Shown: positions 1 through 10,875 of the stretch, in pieces | Numbering within the stretch: the stretch's first letter is position 1 | Layout: each line of letters starts with the position of its first letter | The notes under the pieces: model-generated | Database searches by the model: none | What the model saw: the letters and a program-made list of their open reading frames with translations, nothing else | Told to the model about the DNA's origin: nothing | Position numbers and translations under genes: made by a program | Source of the DNA: Gambelia wislizenii | Taxonomy: Eukaryota > Chordata > Lepidosauria > Squamata > Crotaphytidae | NCBI GenBank assembly: GCA_030847615.1 | Contig: JAUMIR010000005.1 | Span: forward strand, 82,060,492-82,124,491 | Length of the DNA: 64,000 nucleotides | Direction of reading: 5' to 3'

Positions 1-270
1 TGGGCTGTGAGGACATGTTCTAGAAGAGTTCAGTCCTGATGTTTTGCCTGAGCCTGTGGCTGGCATCTTCAGAGAATGGTGGTGTATGGGTGTGTGGGGT
101 TTATATACTGTGAGTCCCTGTTGAAGAGGATTAGCATGTAAATTTATGTATTGAGTTGTAGGATGTTCAGTTCTTAGTGTGTGGGGGATTAGTGTGAGGG
201 GGATTAGTGTCTATTTAGCTCATGGTCAATTATCTGCTGGGAAGCCCCCTGTTCCTGGGTGTTGAGTTTT
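1..270 (-). repeat. Inverted copy of the PLE terminal repeat
   Basis: The reverse complement aligns along its whole length with 1137-1400, including a TATATAAA-like stretch, the CTGAAGATGCCAGCC motif (at 59-72 in reverse) and the CCTCACAGCC end. Divergence between the arms suggests an old insertion. On the minus strand the hammerhead-like core is degraded: the GAAACGTC block reads CAAAACATC. Confidence 0.8.
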
Positions 271-548
271 TATTTTGCTGTTTTTCAAGACTGGTAGCCA
301 AACAAACACTTCACATTGGAAAAAGAAAAGGAAGGAACATTGCCATTCTTGGATGTCCTGGTCATCCAAAAACCAAACCAATGGTTAGGTCACAAGGTAT
401 ACAGACCCTCCCCCCATGGACAGATACCTACACAAGAACTCCAATCATCACCCAGGACAAAAAAGAAGCACAATAAAAACATTGGTAGACTGCGCAAAAA
501 GGATCTGTGAACCCCACTACCTGGAGGACGAACTGAAACACCTAAAAC

Positions 549-1190
549 TTGGCTCTGCAGGCTAATTGTTACTTCAGATCAGACATCACAAGAGCAGCCA
601 GACCTAGAAAAAAAACAGAAATGAAGAAAAACAGCCACCCAAAGGGAAGGTATTTTTTACCATACATCAAAGGAGTCACAGACAGAATAGGGAAACTGAT
701 GAGGAAACACAACCTTCCAATGATCTACATACCAACCAAAAAAATCCAAGAAATGCTGTGCTCAGTGAAGGACAAAAGAGACCCTCTCAAACTTGCAGGA
801 GTTTATCGCATACCATGCAGCTGTGGCCAAGTCTAAAAAGGGACCACAAAATGCAGTGTGCAAAGACAAATCAAGGAACATGAGAGACACTGCAGACTCA
901 GCCAGCCAGAAAAACCAGTGGTAGCAGAACATGTTATAAACCAACCTGGGCAAAAATACTATTTGAAAACACTGAAATTCTGGACCAGGCTAACAACTAT
1001 CAGGTCAGAATGCACAGGGAAGCTATTGACATCCACAAAGACCTGGACAACATCAACAGAAAAGAGGAAATTCTAAAAGTAAACAAAATTTGTCTACCAG
1101 GCCTGAAAAACACCAAAATAACAACTCAGCACATGCAACTGAACTTCACCCAGGGACAGGGGCTTCCCAGCAGACAATGCACCATGAGCT
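549..1190 (+). pseudogene. PLE RT tail and GIY-YIG endonuclease remnant
   Basis: The endonuclease begins at about 795 with VYRIPCSCGQV, where a cysteine pair follows the first tyrosine of the GIY-like strand. The YIG element should follow at once, but its tyrosine codon is TAA (834-836) and its isoleucine codon is AAA. The next residues (GTTKCSVQRQIKEHERHC) restore the helix with the catalytic-type arginine and the KEH motif. After about 955 the frame slips, and the C-terminal tail continues in another frame to about 1190. The family cuts the target during retrotransposition; this copy has lost the YIG tyrosine and cannot be active. Confidence 0.8.
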
Positions 1191-1325
1191 GAATAGACAC
1201 TAATTCCCATCGCATATCCTCCCACACTAAGAAATGAACAGCCTACAACTGAATACAGAAATGTATATGCTAATCCTCTTCAATAGGGACGCACAGTATA
1301 TAAACTCCACACACCCACATGCCAC

Positions 1326-1372
1326 CATTCTCTGAAGATGCCAGCCACAGATGTAGGTGAAACGTCAGGAAA
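1326..1372 (+). ncRNA. Hammerhead-ribozyme-like motif in the PLE terminal repeat
   Basis: CTGAAGA (1332-1338) matches the hammerhead CUGANGA box. GAAAC (1359-1363) followed directly by GTC (1364-1366) matches the GAAA box and cleavage triplet with a minimal helix III. GCC (1340-1342) can pair with GGT (1356-1358) as a short helix II after one extra U, and TTCT before the box can pair weakly with AGGA after GTC. Hammerheads in PLE terminal repeats are established in the literature. Cleavage activity of this copy is inference; helix I and the extra U are weak points. Confidence 0.45.
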
Positions 1373-1511
1373 AAACACGGCCTCACAGCCACAAAAAACC
1401 CACAAATACCCGCAAAAAAAAAGCTGGAGCAATGAATGGCTTCAGCAAGTTTCTACCCACTGCAAGGAAGTCTTCAAAACCCACAGAGTTTACAAAGGCT
1501 ACTTGAACTTT

Positions 1512-2116
1512 GGGACTTATTCTGTGCCAAATTTAGATGGAGTAGTTTTGTGCAGAAAAAAACATTTTCTGCAAAGAAAACAGCATTTCCTATGTGGAAA
1601 ATAGTATTTCAATGCAGAAATATTAATTCCTGTGCAGAAAATGTTGTTTTCCATGTAGAAAGAAGCTGTAATTTGGGGATTATGTGTAAAATTTGCAGAT
1701 AGTTGATATGCATATAATACAAAAGGATTTTCTGATCAGGAAACAGCATTTTCTGTTTGGAAAATAATATTTCAATGCAGAAATGTTTGTTCCTGTGTAC
1801 AAAATGCTGTTGTTTCGTGCAGTAAAAGCTGCATTCTCTGTGTGAATTTTACATAGAAAGAATGTCCAATTACAGCTTTTTTGCTTCAATTGCTTTGTAA
1901 TTTAATATTATTTTAAGGGGTGGGTGGGCTAGGGTATTGTGAGTATGGGGTTTTTATATTGTAAGCCACCCCGATTGCGTTGCAGAGGGGCGGGATATAA
2001 ATAAAATTATATTATTTTTATTATTATAAAGGAATTTATATTTCTAAGTTTGAAACATTATGCTGTTTTCTGTGCAAAAAGAACTATGTGCAAATTTTGT
2101 GCAAAATAAGTCCTGA
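1512..2116 (+). mobile_element. Palindromic-ended element with internal TGCAGAAAATG repeats, copy 1
   Basis: The ends are inverted: GGGACTTATTCTG near 1512 and AAAATAAGTCCTGA ending at 2116. Between them, variants of a block (CAATGCAGAAATATTAAT, then TGTGCAGAAAATG, then CTATGTGCAAATTTT) recur about every 160-170 bases. The array is interrupted at about 1900-2030 by a LINE 3' end. A second copy in the same orientation lies at 25441-25934. No coding capacity. It looks like a non-autonomous DNA element or an amplified satellite-like unit; the superfamily is unknown. Confidence 0.6.
1905..2032 (+). mobile_element. L2-type LINE 3' end
   Basis: The stretch ends in TTGTAAGCCACCCCGA, then GGGGCGGGATATAAATAAA and an AT-rich tail. 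This is the 3' end shared by many squamate L2/CR1-group LINEs. It sits inside the palindromic repeat at 1512-2116, so it inserted later. Confidence 0.6.
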
Positions 2117-2686
2117 ACTCTGAAGATTCTCTTCAGTCCAGGATTCTTCTCATCAGGGTTTCTCATTTTCCAAATATTTTTAAAAATATTCTTTCCATCC
2201 CTTTAATATTCTTTCAGAATATTAAACAGAGAAAAAGCAGAACCACACAACACTTTCTTAGCCTCGGTCTTCTCCCAAAAGGAGAACAGTGCTCAACCTG
2301 GGGGAAATGGAGCAAATGATGCAGTAAGGGAAATGCAGCACAGAGTAGGTAAAGAGGTAGTTCAGGAATACCTGGCCAGTATAAATGAATTCAAGTCTCC
2401 AGGCCAAAGATGAACTACTTCCAATGGTATTAAAAGAACTGGCAGAAGTAATCTCAGAACCACTGGTATTAATCTTTGAGAATTCATGGAGTACATGAGA
2501 TGTCCCAGCAGATTGGAGGAGGGCAAATGTTGCCCCCTTCTTTTAAAAGTACAAAAAAAGAATACCCAAATAATTACTGCCCAGTCAGTGAGACATCAAT
2601 ACCAGGAAAGATTCTAGAGCAGATTATTAAACAGACAGTCTGTAAATACTTAGAAGGAAATGATGTGATTACTATAAGTCAACATG

Positions 2687-3316
2687 TGTCATGCCCCGTG
2701 AGCCTGATGAGGCTATAGAGTCAGAGGAGAAGGAGGGCATGGCAGGGAAAAGCCCTAGGGACACTGGCATAGGTTTATCTGCACCTGTGCCAGCAGGGAA
2801 CCCTGCCAACCTAGAGGCTCAAGCAGAGGAAGAGCCTGGTCCATGTGGGTTGGCATCAGTCCTAGCCAATTCAGATAAGAGAGGGACTTACCTCCACCAT
2901 TGTATACCCAGCAGCAAATCTCTGAGACTTTATGAGAAAAACCTGCTCATTAAGGAACACCTGACAAAACTTTAAATGCTGGGAGAGGCAATGGAGGCTT
3001 TGTCAGAGATCAACTGATCTTCCTGGTGAAAGCTTCCTGCTGACTTTGGTGCCTGGATACCAGTTATCTGGACTTCTGATAACTTGACTCATGCTTAAAC
3101 CTTTGAAGTCGCTGACTACTCTGCTGCCTGCTCCTGTTGACCCTTGGACTGCTTTGGACCAATCTGACTGATTGCTGTAAGCCTCTGACCTTTTGGACTG
3201 TGTTACTGGACTAAATCTTTGACTGTGTTTGCATTCCTGTGAGCTATTTAACAGTTGGCTCCCTTCCCAGACTAGTACTATCTATACTTTGCAGGTACCT
3301 AGTTGCTTTCTGGACA
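2687..3316. mobile_element. Solo LTR of 630 bp inserted in CR1
   Basis: The insert begins TGTCATGCCCC and ends TTTCTGGACA, with the TG...CA dinucleotides of an LTR. The 5-bp target ACATG is present at 2682-2686 and again at 3317-3321. Removing insert and one repeat restores a continuous CR1 frame. An open frame of 94 codons at 2691-2975 has no recognised domain. No internal region is present, so it is a solo LTR; whether Gypsy-type or retroviral cannot be decided from the LTR alone. Confidence 0.8.
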
Positions 3317-4207
3317 ACATGGGTTTCTCAAAAACAAGGCATGCTAGACTAATCTCTCTTTTTTTTGATAGAGTTACAAACTTGGTAGATGAAGGGAATG
3401 CTGTGATTCTAGTAAGGCCTTTGACAAACTTTCCCATGATATTCTCACACAAAAAATGTAGTAAAATGTGGCTTAGACAATTCAACCCAAAGGGTAGTCA
3501 CCAATGGCTCATCTTGATCCTGGAGAGAAATGACTAGCGAGGTGCCACAGGGTTCTGTCCTGGGCCCAGTGCTATTCAACATCTTTATCAATGTCTTGGA
3601 TGATGGAATAGAGACATTCTTATCAAGTTTGCAGATGACACCAAATTAGGGTTGGTGGTGGTTAGCTAATATCCCAGAGGACAGGATTAGAATTCAAAAT
3701 GACCGTAACAGATTAGTAAATTGGGCCAAAACTTACAAAATGAATTTCAACAGGGAAAAATGTAGGCTACTACGTTTGGGCAGTAAAAATGAAAGGGACA
3801 GATATAGGATGAGTGACACCTGGCTTGATGGCAGTACATGTGAAGGAGTCTAGGAATCTTAGTGAACCATGAGCTGAACATGAGTCAGCAGTGTGATATG
3901 GCAGTTAAAAAACCCCCAATGTGATACATAATCATAATGCATCAGTAGGAGTATAGTGTCTATATCAAGGGAAGGAATAGTGTCACTCTATTGTGCTTTG
4001 GTCAGACCTCACCTGGAATACTGTGTCCAGTTCTGGGCATCATAATTCAAGAAGAATGTTGACAAGCTGGAGGATGACCAAAATGATGAAAGGTCTGGAA
4101 GCCATGCCCTATGAGAAGCGGCTTAAGGAGCTGGGTATGTTTATCCTGGAAAAGAGAAGGTTAAGAGGTGACATGATAGGCATGCTTAAATATTTTAAGG
4201 GATATCT

Positions 4208-5217
4208 TGTGTGGCTAGGTCCACCAGGTCCCCTCCCTTCGTCCCCCTTTACCTGTCAGAGAGACACAAACACGTGATAAGATTCTGAGAATTATATTTG
4301 ATACAATACACATTATAAATTATACAAAGCATGAAGTCAAAGTCAGTAAAATGTTGAGTTGGTAAAATGTTGGCGTGAAATGGCTGCAATCTTCATTTGA
4401 TGACAGTGGTAGGTTGGCGCATGAGCATGGGTTCGAATCCAGGTATTGACCAACCCGTCTGTTGGGACAATGTATCCCTGAATTGGCTGGTAGCCGTAAA
4501 CACAAGCCCTGCCCCGGAAGGGGAGGAGTTACTGCAAGCCCATCCCTGGAAGGGGAGGAGTTATTGCAGGCCCCTCCTAGCCTGCCCCATGTGATCCTCC
4601 CCTAAGGGGAACCATGTCATGTGATCCAACTTCTGTTAAGGGGATGACGTCCGGATCGCTCGCCCCAAAATGGCTTGCTCCTCCTGTACTTCCTTTCCCC
4701 CTTGGGGTCTCTGTGAACTAGAACCTAAACTTGGTTTTCTGACCTTACCCTGACGGAGACCCCTGTACCCAAAGGTTTGGATCTGAGCCCATGCCAACCT
4801 CCGAGCTACCCAGAAGGTTGCAAAAGAAATAAATGCATAATGTCCCAACACATGCAAAGAGGGAGGGTGCGTTGGGTCTTCGGCTCTCCAAGAGCCACTG
4901 ACTGGTATGGCCTGCCAGTTGAGAACTTATACCTGACCGGCGGACTGCTGCTTAGAGGACTGCTGCTTAGCTTTAGCCAATCAGAGCACAGGGGACGTCC
5001 CTGCATCTGATTGAATGCCTCCAACTTCATCTGTCCAATCAAGGAGAGGGTGCCTCTCCCTGACTGGAGGGATTACGATCCTCTTCCCTGCAAGGCAAAG
5101 CTTGCAGGGAAGAGGATGGACGCCAAAGATGGTGGTGCCCATGCCGCCTATGCGGTGGAGGGTGAAAAGGGGACCCTCCAGCCCCGCAAAGCTGCCAGCC
5201 AGGTAAGTCTGAGCAGC
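4208..5217. mobile_element. About 1-kb insertion in CR1, LTR-like
   Basis: CR1 homology stops at AAGGGATATC (about 4207) and resumes at CCATATTGAGGATGG (about 5218). The insert has a duplicated GGAAGGGGAGGAGTT block (about 4516 and 4549), AATAAA near 4829, two CCAAT motifs (about 4978 and 5036), a perfect 15-bp hairpin (5080-5094 with 5101-5115) and a splice-donor-like CAGGTAAGT near 5199. This fits promoter-bearing LTR sequence. No convincing target duplication or TG...CA ends were found, so the class is inferred. Confidence 0.45.
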
Positions 5218-5459
5218 TGCCATATTGAGGATGGAGCAAGCTTGTTTTCAGTGGCTCCAGAGACTAGAACATAGAGCAATGGACTCAAACTACAGAAAAA
5301 GAGATTCCACCTAAATATTCCTGACAGTAAGTACTGTTTGACAGTGGAATGCACTGATGTCTTGGGGTGTGGTGGAGTCTCCTTTTTCAGAGGTTTTTAA
5401 ACAGAGGCTGGAGGGTCATCTGTTGCAAGTGCTTTGATTGTGTTTTCCTGTAGTGATTA

Positions 5460-7265
5460 ATTTAGAACTGAGCACCCACCAGCACTATCATTCTCCAGAA
5501 GCACCAGTTCTCTGATGAACATGACCCTCCACAAACAATTGTACCTCTTATGAAATTAATTTTTAGTGTCTTCTGATGTAATGCTCTTGGTAGGGACTGT
5601 CTGCCTAAAGTGATATTAATTAATGTGTTGTGAGGTCGCTTTTTGGCTGAAAATTGAAGTGGAAGTGCACAAAACTGATTTTTATTGGAAGAAATCTGTT
5701 GAGTTAGGGTTCCAGGCATCCTATTTTGCACTGGATATCCAGCATTTGAGAGCTGAAAATCCTGACCTATTTGAGTCCACGTGGGATGACTCAAATCCCA
5801 TAATTTTTGTATATGAGAAGAGAAGGTGCCAACTGGAGTCACAAAAGACTGACCATTGAACATTTGGTGCACAGCAAAATGGTTTGAAATTACATATCAA
5901 ATGCTGTAAGGTTCTATCTGTTGTGAGCTGAGCTGGCACCTGCTCTTTCTGCTGTCACCTCTCCATGAGTGAGTAAGATGAGTGGCACATGAGGCAGTCC
6001 CATATAAATCCCACTTCTGATCTCATGAGGAGGGCCTCGTGTGAGATGTCTGAGCTCTGGGAAGATCTCTAATGACTTTCTGCCAGCAGAACTAAAGTAG
6101 TGCTCTTCAGGAGTGCCTTTCTGCCAGGAGAAATATTTCCTGACAGCTGAACTCAGAACTCTGCCAACAGAACAATCTGCCAACAGAACTCTTTTACTGG
6201 CTAAAATGGGCCAGCAGAAGTGGTAAAAAGAGGTAAGAGAAGGTGTGGAGAAAAGTCATGCCAAATTTAATTCAAGAACGTAACCCACAGTGACAGCACA
6301 AAATTAAGTAATTTCTACCCTTCCTAGGGATCTGGATTCGACTGGCCTAGTGTCAGTTCAGCTGTCCCCCAGCCATTTTGGTCAATTACAATTGCTGTGT
6401 AAGAATATATACTTCTTTGTTCAAGCGATTCAGATTATTGAGAATCCTGCTGACAGATTTTGTAAAAGGCAGCGGAGTGATTTTGGAAGATAAGGGTGTT
6501 CAGTCAATATAGGTAATAAGTTGGTCTTAGCAGGAAAGGCATTTGTAAAACTCAGACGATGCTAGTGTGGAATCATATTCTGCACCACTTTTCCTGTCTT
6601 GACTAATGATCCCTTCATTTATTTATCTGCAACTTTCACCAAGCACACAAATGGTAATGTAAACATCTTTAAAGGCTTTGAAATTTCCATAGAAAAGGCA
6701 GTATATTTAAGTGAACTGTTCCAAGTCTGGGCAAAGGGAACCATTCCCAAGTCTGTGTGCTATTAGAAATAGATGTGATATTTGGGAGTTTAATGGGATA
6801 TATTTCCCTCTTGATAGGCATCTATATTTCCCATTAAGGCTAATGGGAATTATATGTGGGCATTAAGAGAACATGCCACTTTGCATGTAAATTTCACATT
6901 TTATTAAGGGAAGGATATGTTACTCCCTTATCTCTGTGGTCGTAGTGCTCGTGTGGACTTTTGCCCCAGCTCAGATGGTTGTAATCAAACATTAAAATTA
7001 TTTAGCTTGGCCCAATTGCATTTTATTCCCCCAACACTTTCATAATGAGCGCACATTAATCCAGAGCATTTCTTCTATCATGCAGATGAATAAACAGCCT
7101 CTGCACACACACCCCACCTGTTAAAAGCCTGGCTGGATAAAACTGACCTTATTCTTTTTCCCTTCAGGTGTTCAGCTTGGCTTTGACAGATTATTTGTCA
7201 GTTTAAGAATATTGGAAAAATCTCCACCTTGTAAAGTTATCTAGTGTTGTTGATATCATACATTT
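5460..7265. other. No gene recognised
   Basis: No domain-bearing frame or known repeat end seen. Short imperfect repeats of CTGCCAACAGAAC lie around 6150-6190. The segment 6600-7250 is unusually free of repeat hallmarks and could hold conserved non-coding DNA, but conservation cannot be judged from one sequence. Confidence 0.5.
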
Positions 7266-7898
7266 TTATGTGATCTGTAAAAAGTGGCCTTGTGCCCAAT
7301 GGCTTCGAACCTCTGCACTGTTGCATTGTGTTTTCTGTACATCATTTCCATAAATCCAAAGTTCATGGATGGAGAAAACTTCAGACAGAAGTGATAACAC
7401 CATGGCAGATGTACTCCCCCCCCATTTGTGTGTATGAATGATGGTTCTTGTCGGGTTAATGCATGAAATCTTTAAGGCAGGAACTCTCTTCTTCTGTTTA
7501 TAAAGTAAAAGGATGAAGGCATCCTTCCAGTGCATCCTTCCATGTATGCCATGGAAGTAATGGTGTATATCATTGTACTCAAAGAGCATTGTAGGTGCAA
7601 GCAAGACCTCCCATGGACACACCATTGCTTCCTTGTTTCTTTTTCTGAAGGCAGTTGTTCCCATGTGGTTGGTGGTTGCTCCTAACAGTATCAGAAGTTT
7701 CCAAGTGCGTTGGATGGCATATACAAGGAACGGGACTACATTTGAAATAGGTGTCTTAGAAGCCCTGATGAGTTCTTGAAGAGGAACATAGAACATTTGT
7801 CTTCCAACCAGAAATTGGCCCAGCATAACACAGAGTGAGGCAGCTGCCTCAGCAGTGGGTGCTGATGGAAAATAAATGTTAGCAAGAGCTGTTAGCAA
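7266..7898 (-). other. Unexplained 210-codon open frame
   Basis: One uninterrupted frame from an ATG to a stop, much longer than expected by chance in AT-rich DNA. The protein has hydrophobic stretches near residues 20-35 and 60-75 and a His/Tyr-rich patch (YNDIHHYFHGIHGRMHW). I recognise no domain, splice signals or neighbours that would place it. It could be a remnant of a transposon ORF or a chance frame. Confidence 0.3.
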
Positions 7899-8197
7899 GA
7901 GTAGCTGTGGATGCCACCCAGCTACTGCCTGCTTTTTCTGTGTCAGCTAAGGTAACCTGGTGCCCTTGGGTATAGTGAAAGACTCTGTCCCATCCCATGA
8001 TTCAAGTGCTAGTTCAATTTTCTTTCTCTCTTTTTAAAGATGTAATGGGAGTGGGAGTGCCATCTTGTCCTTTGCTTCTGAGAGAAAAATATTTTCTTGT
8101 GCTAACTCTACCCATAATTGATTCTGTATTATGGTTATATATAGCACCTCTCAGAATTTCGTGTCCAACTTTGGAGCTCCATGAAAACACAATAAGG

Positions 8198-8200
<3 letters not shown>

Positions 8201-8236
<36 letters not shown>
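8201..8236. repeat. (GA)n microsatellite
   Basis: Pure GA dinucleotide run, followed by an A/T-rich stretch. Confidence 0.95.
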
Positions 8237-8237
<1 letters not shown>

Positions 8238-8723
8238 CAAGAGAGAAGGAGAAAAAATGTTTTTTTTTTTAAAAAAAATTAACAACATTCTTAGCCTTTT
8301 ATACTTCCTTAAAATTACAGCTCTAATGTGTCACATTTTGATTCAGTAGAAATGTGCTTAAAAAGAACTGGTATAACTCTTTTGTATAACTCTTGTGTAA
8401 CACTTTGTATAACCAGATAAATTAACAAGTGGTTGTTCTGATGTCAGCCTGTTACCAGGTCCAATTCAAAGTGCAGGGTTTTAACTTTTAAAACCAAAAC
8501 CCTAGACAATTTGGAGCCAGGTTAAGACTCATTTCATCCCATATCTAAGGTCATCATTCTCTAGAGACTCCTACCAAATAAGTCAATGGCCTCGTCTTGA
8601 TGGACTATTAACCCTGTCTTGGCCCTGCCTTGGAGCCCTACAGTCCAGTTGATGCAGTGCATTTGCCTTGTTTTGCCCCCAAGTGGCCCACACGGCCAAT
8701 AGGGCAAAGATGGGGGTAAAAAC

Positions 8724-8760
8724 CCCAAGGTATTTTTGCTTTAAACAAAAATACCTTGGG
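8724..8760. repeat. Perfect 15-bp hairpin
   Basis: Arms CCCAAGGTATTTTTG and CAAAAATACCTTGGG are separated by 7 bases. It lies in a repeat-like segment (about 8640-9080) with no identified ends. It may be part of a decayed DNA transposon. Confidence 0.6.
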
Positions 8761-9114
8761 AAAATTGCTACAGCTTGCAAAAAACATATTCAGCCCTGCA
8801 TGACTGCAGGAGCCCACACCACCAAGTCAGCCTGTCACTGTAGCTGCCATCTGCAGCCAGTCTTCCAAAGCCAGGAAGAAGGCCTGAAGCATGTGGCTGC
8901 AGCAACAGGCCAGCATCGTGGTTTGGACTTCATACTGCTTTGTGCTGGTAATGGGGGAGCAATGGGCTTGTTCTATGAGCAGAATACATTGGTGGGAAGC
9001 CAGTGTATTCTGGCCTGTGTAGATGAACCCAATGTGGATTGATATGGCAAACAGGGTTTGGCCCACAAGCCATATCATTCCTTGTCTGTTTTGGATAATA
9101 ATACTCTTTTAATT

Positions 9115-9300
9115 TGCTGACTTTACTGGTTGTATATACTGTTATTTTGTTTTATTCTTTGTAGCTGGTTTTTTCTTGGTTTCAGTACATGCTATCTTTT
9201 GTCACTGTTTCATTGTTTGTATTTTCAATGTTTATTTATTATACACCATCCTGAGAAAATTATTCAGTAGCCTGAAAGTTCCATAAACAAATAATGTCTA
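9115..9300 (+). mobile_element. LINE 3' UTR remnant (L2/CR1 type)
   Basis: A T-rich 3' UTR-like stretch ends in ATACACCATCCTGAG and CCATAAACAAATAAT, a degraded version of the squamate L2-type tail. Confidence 0.4.
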
Positions 9301-9309
9301 AATTTGAGG

Positions 9310-10870
9310 TCCCCTCTGAGCTTGATATGCAGGCCAAACTGCTATGTTTGCTCCCACTACCACCAATTGAGGGAGATGCATAATGCATTTGCTATTAGAA
9401 TGTTTGGCTTTGGTGAGTAAAAATGATGGCTTCCACATACATCCCCCTTTCTCCTTTTCCTTCTCCTTCTTTTTGTTTAAATTTTTAGCATTGCCTTAGT
9501 CATTTTCCTAAGTGATAATAATTGATAGTTATGAAATGAAAAACTATTGATTTGAATCTAGTTTGGTTCAGATTCTAATTGATGATTCGGTACATCTTTT
9601 GTCCTAAGGAATAACAGCAAGACATAATTGGTTCCTTTGGTACCATCTTGAATAATCTTAATCCAAGAATAGCTCAAAATACTTTTTTTACTTAGCAAAG
9701 GTGGGTTTCAATTATTCAAAGAAATGGCCTTTTTCTTATAATAGGTTAATAACCCTGAAATGAACAAAGCCTAATAAAAAGTCTATATTAAAGCCTTTAT
9801 GGTATTTTCCACCTCTAATTTCATTTCCTAGGGTTTCTTGCAAACCATATGAAAATGTATGAGAATGGCAAATGACTCATCACCATATTCATATCTCTTC
9901 TGAAAAAGGAAACCCACTTCCATCTGTCATAGCAAAACCAATACTAGTTATTCTGTCTTCCACAGCACCTATCAATATGCAATATGAATGAGAAACAAGA
10001 AAAATATTTTGGGGGGGAAATTGAAGAAAAACATGCTTAGTAAAAATGAGATGACTTGCCATCAAACTTGACCCAAAGATATTATTCAATTATGACCAGA
10101 GAACTCAGTTATCAATGAATAAAAAAATAATAATTGAGAGATAACTCTGCAAAACTGAATTTGTTTTCTAAACTAAATTGCAAATTTACCTTTCTGTGCC
10201 AAATGAATTATTCAACAATGGCATAAGCCTTCCCAAGTTATGTGTTCCAACCAGCTCTTGTAATCAATGCAGAATATTCAATGTTACAGATGTTTTCCAC
10301 TGTGGTAAGAATACTCTTTTTGCTATCGCTGCTCTTCTAATTAAATTTAACCTCTCATGTTCATGATGCTTTGATAGATCCTATTCCCTCTCACAGTAAA
10401 GCCTGAACCATACCTAGAGTGCAGAAGTGGGAAAAGCTCTATTGTAATGCAGAAGACCCATTCTAAATAAAATCACAGTTGGTGCAATCCAGAAACATTT
10501 AAACAAGCCAAATCCCATTGAAATCAAACGCATTTGGGTTTAGCGCCATGCTGAAATATACCTCAGTTTGAATTCTACTTCACATGTGGTGAGAGTTTTA
10601 CATTCCATGACTTTTGTGTGTGATACAATGGAAGTAATAGACCACCAATGTGATGCACTATTTAGAGTACTAGAATAGGATTGGGCAGAAGCATGTTCAA
10701 ATTCATCCACAATGTTCAGTTTGTGAAACTGGGCCAGTCATCATGTCTCAGCCTAGCAGTCCTCACAAAATTGTTGTGGAGGGAGATACATGGAAAGGAA
10801 GGGGAAGGGGTGGGTTAAAGGTAGACTGAGGAAAAAGTAAAAGAATTAATAAAACATAGAATTATATTAT
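9310..10870. other. No gene recognised
   Basis: AT-rich sequence without recognisable coding frames. Around 10485-10540 there is a weak match to the short repeat containing CCCATTGAAATCAA (see 41030 and 42205). Confidence 0.4.
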
Positions 10871-10875
10871 AAGTA

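Larger units (their letters stand above)
1..1400 (+). mobile_element. Penelope-like retroelement (PLE), broken, with inverted terminal repeats
   Basis: Plus-strand frames between about 316 and 1190 encode the end of a PLE reverse transcriptase followed by a GIY-YIG endonuclease. The RT tail runs through about 549-780 (motif LPYIKGVTDRIGKLMRKHN). Bases 1-270 are the reverse complement of about 1137-1400, with only scattered differences. Inverted pseudo-LTR ends are a known PLE arrangement. Frameshifts (near 500 and 955) and a stop at 834-836 break the protein, so this copy is dead. The element may continue to the left of the window. The PLE assignment rests on the RT/GIY-YIG pairing and the inverted ends; the subfamily (Poseidon or Neptune type) is not resolved. 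Confidence 0.85.
2222..5455 (+). mobile_element. CR1 LINE, reverse transcriptase region, split by two insertions
   Basis: Three collinear pieces (2222-2686, 3317-4207, 5218-5455) encode consecutive parts of one CR1 ORF2. The first holds the RT start (fragments such as SIPGKILEQIIKQTVCKYLE). The second runs from GFSKTRHARLISLFFDRVTNL through a degenerate [12 protein letters not shown] block to an FADDTK-type active site near 3634. The third holds the C-terminal part (MEQ..LKQ..FHLNI region and the FKQRL block). Frameshifts and stops are frequent. The 3' UTR with the CR1 tail repeat is missing. Confidence 0.85.

Noticed and set aside
4400..4445. tRNA gene
   Set aside because: Only a B box is present; no cloverleaf could be drawn around it.
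5462..5872. 136-codon minus-strand frame
   Set aside because: No domain, no neighbours and close to what chance allows for this length across six frames.
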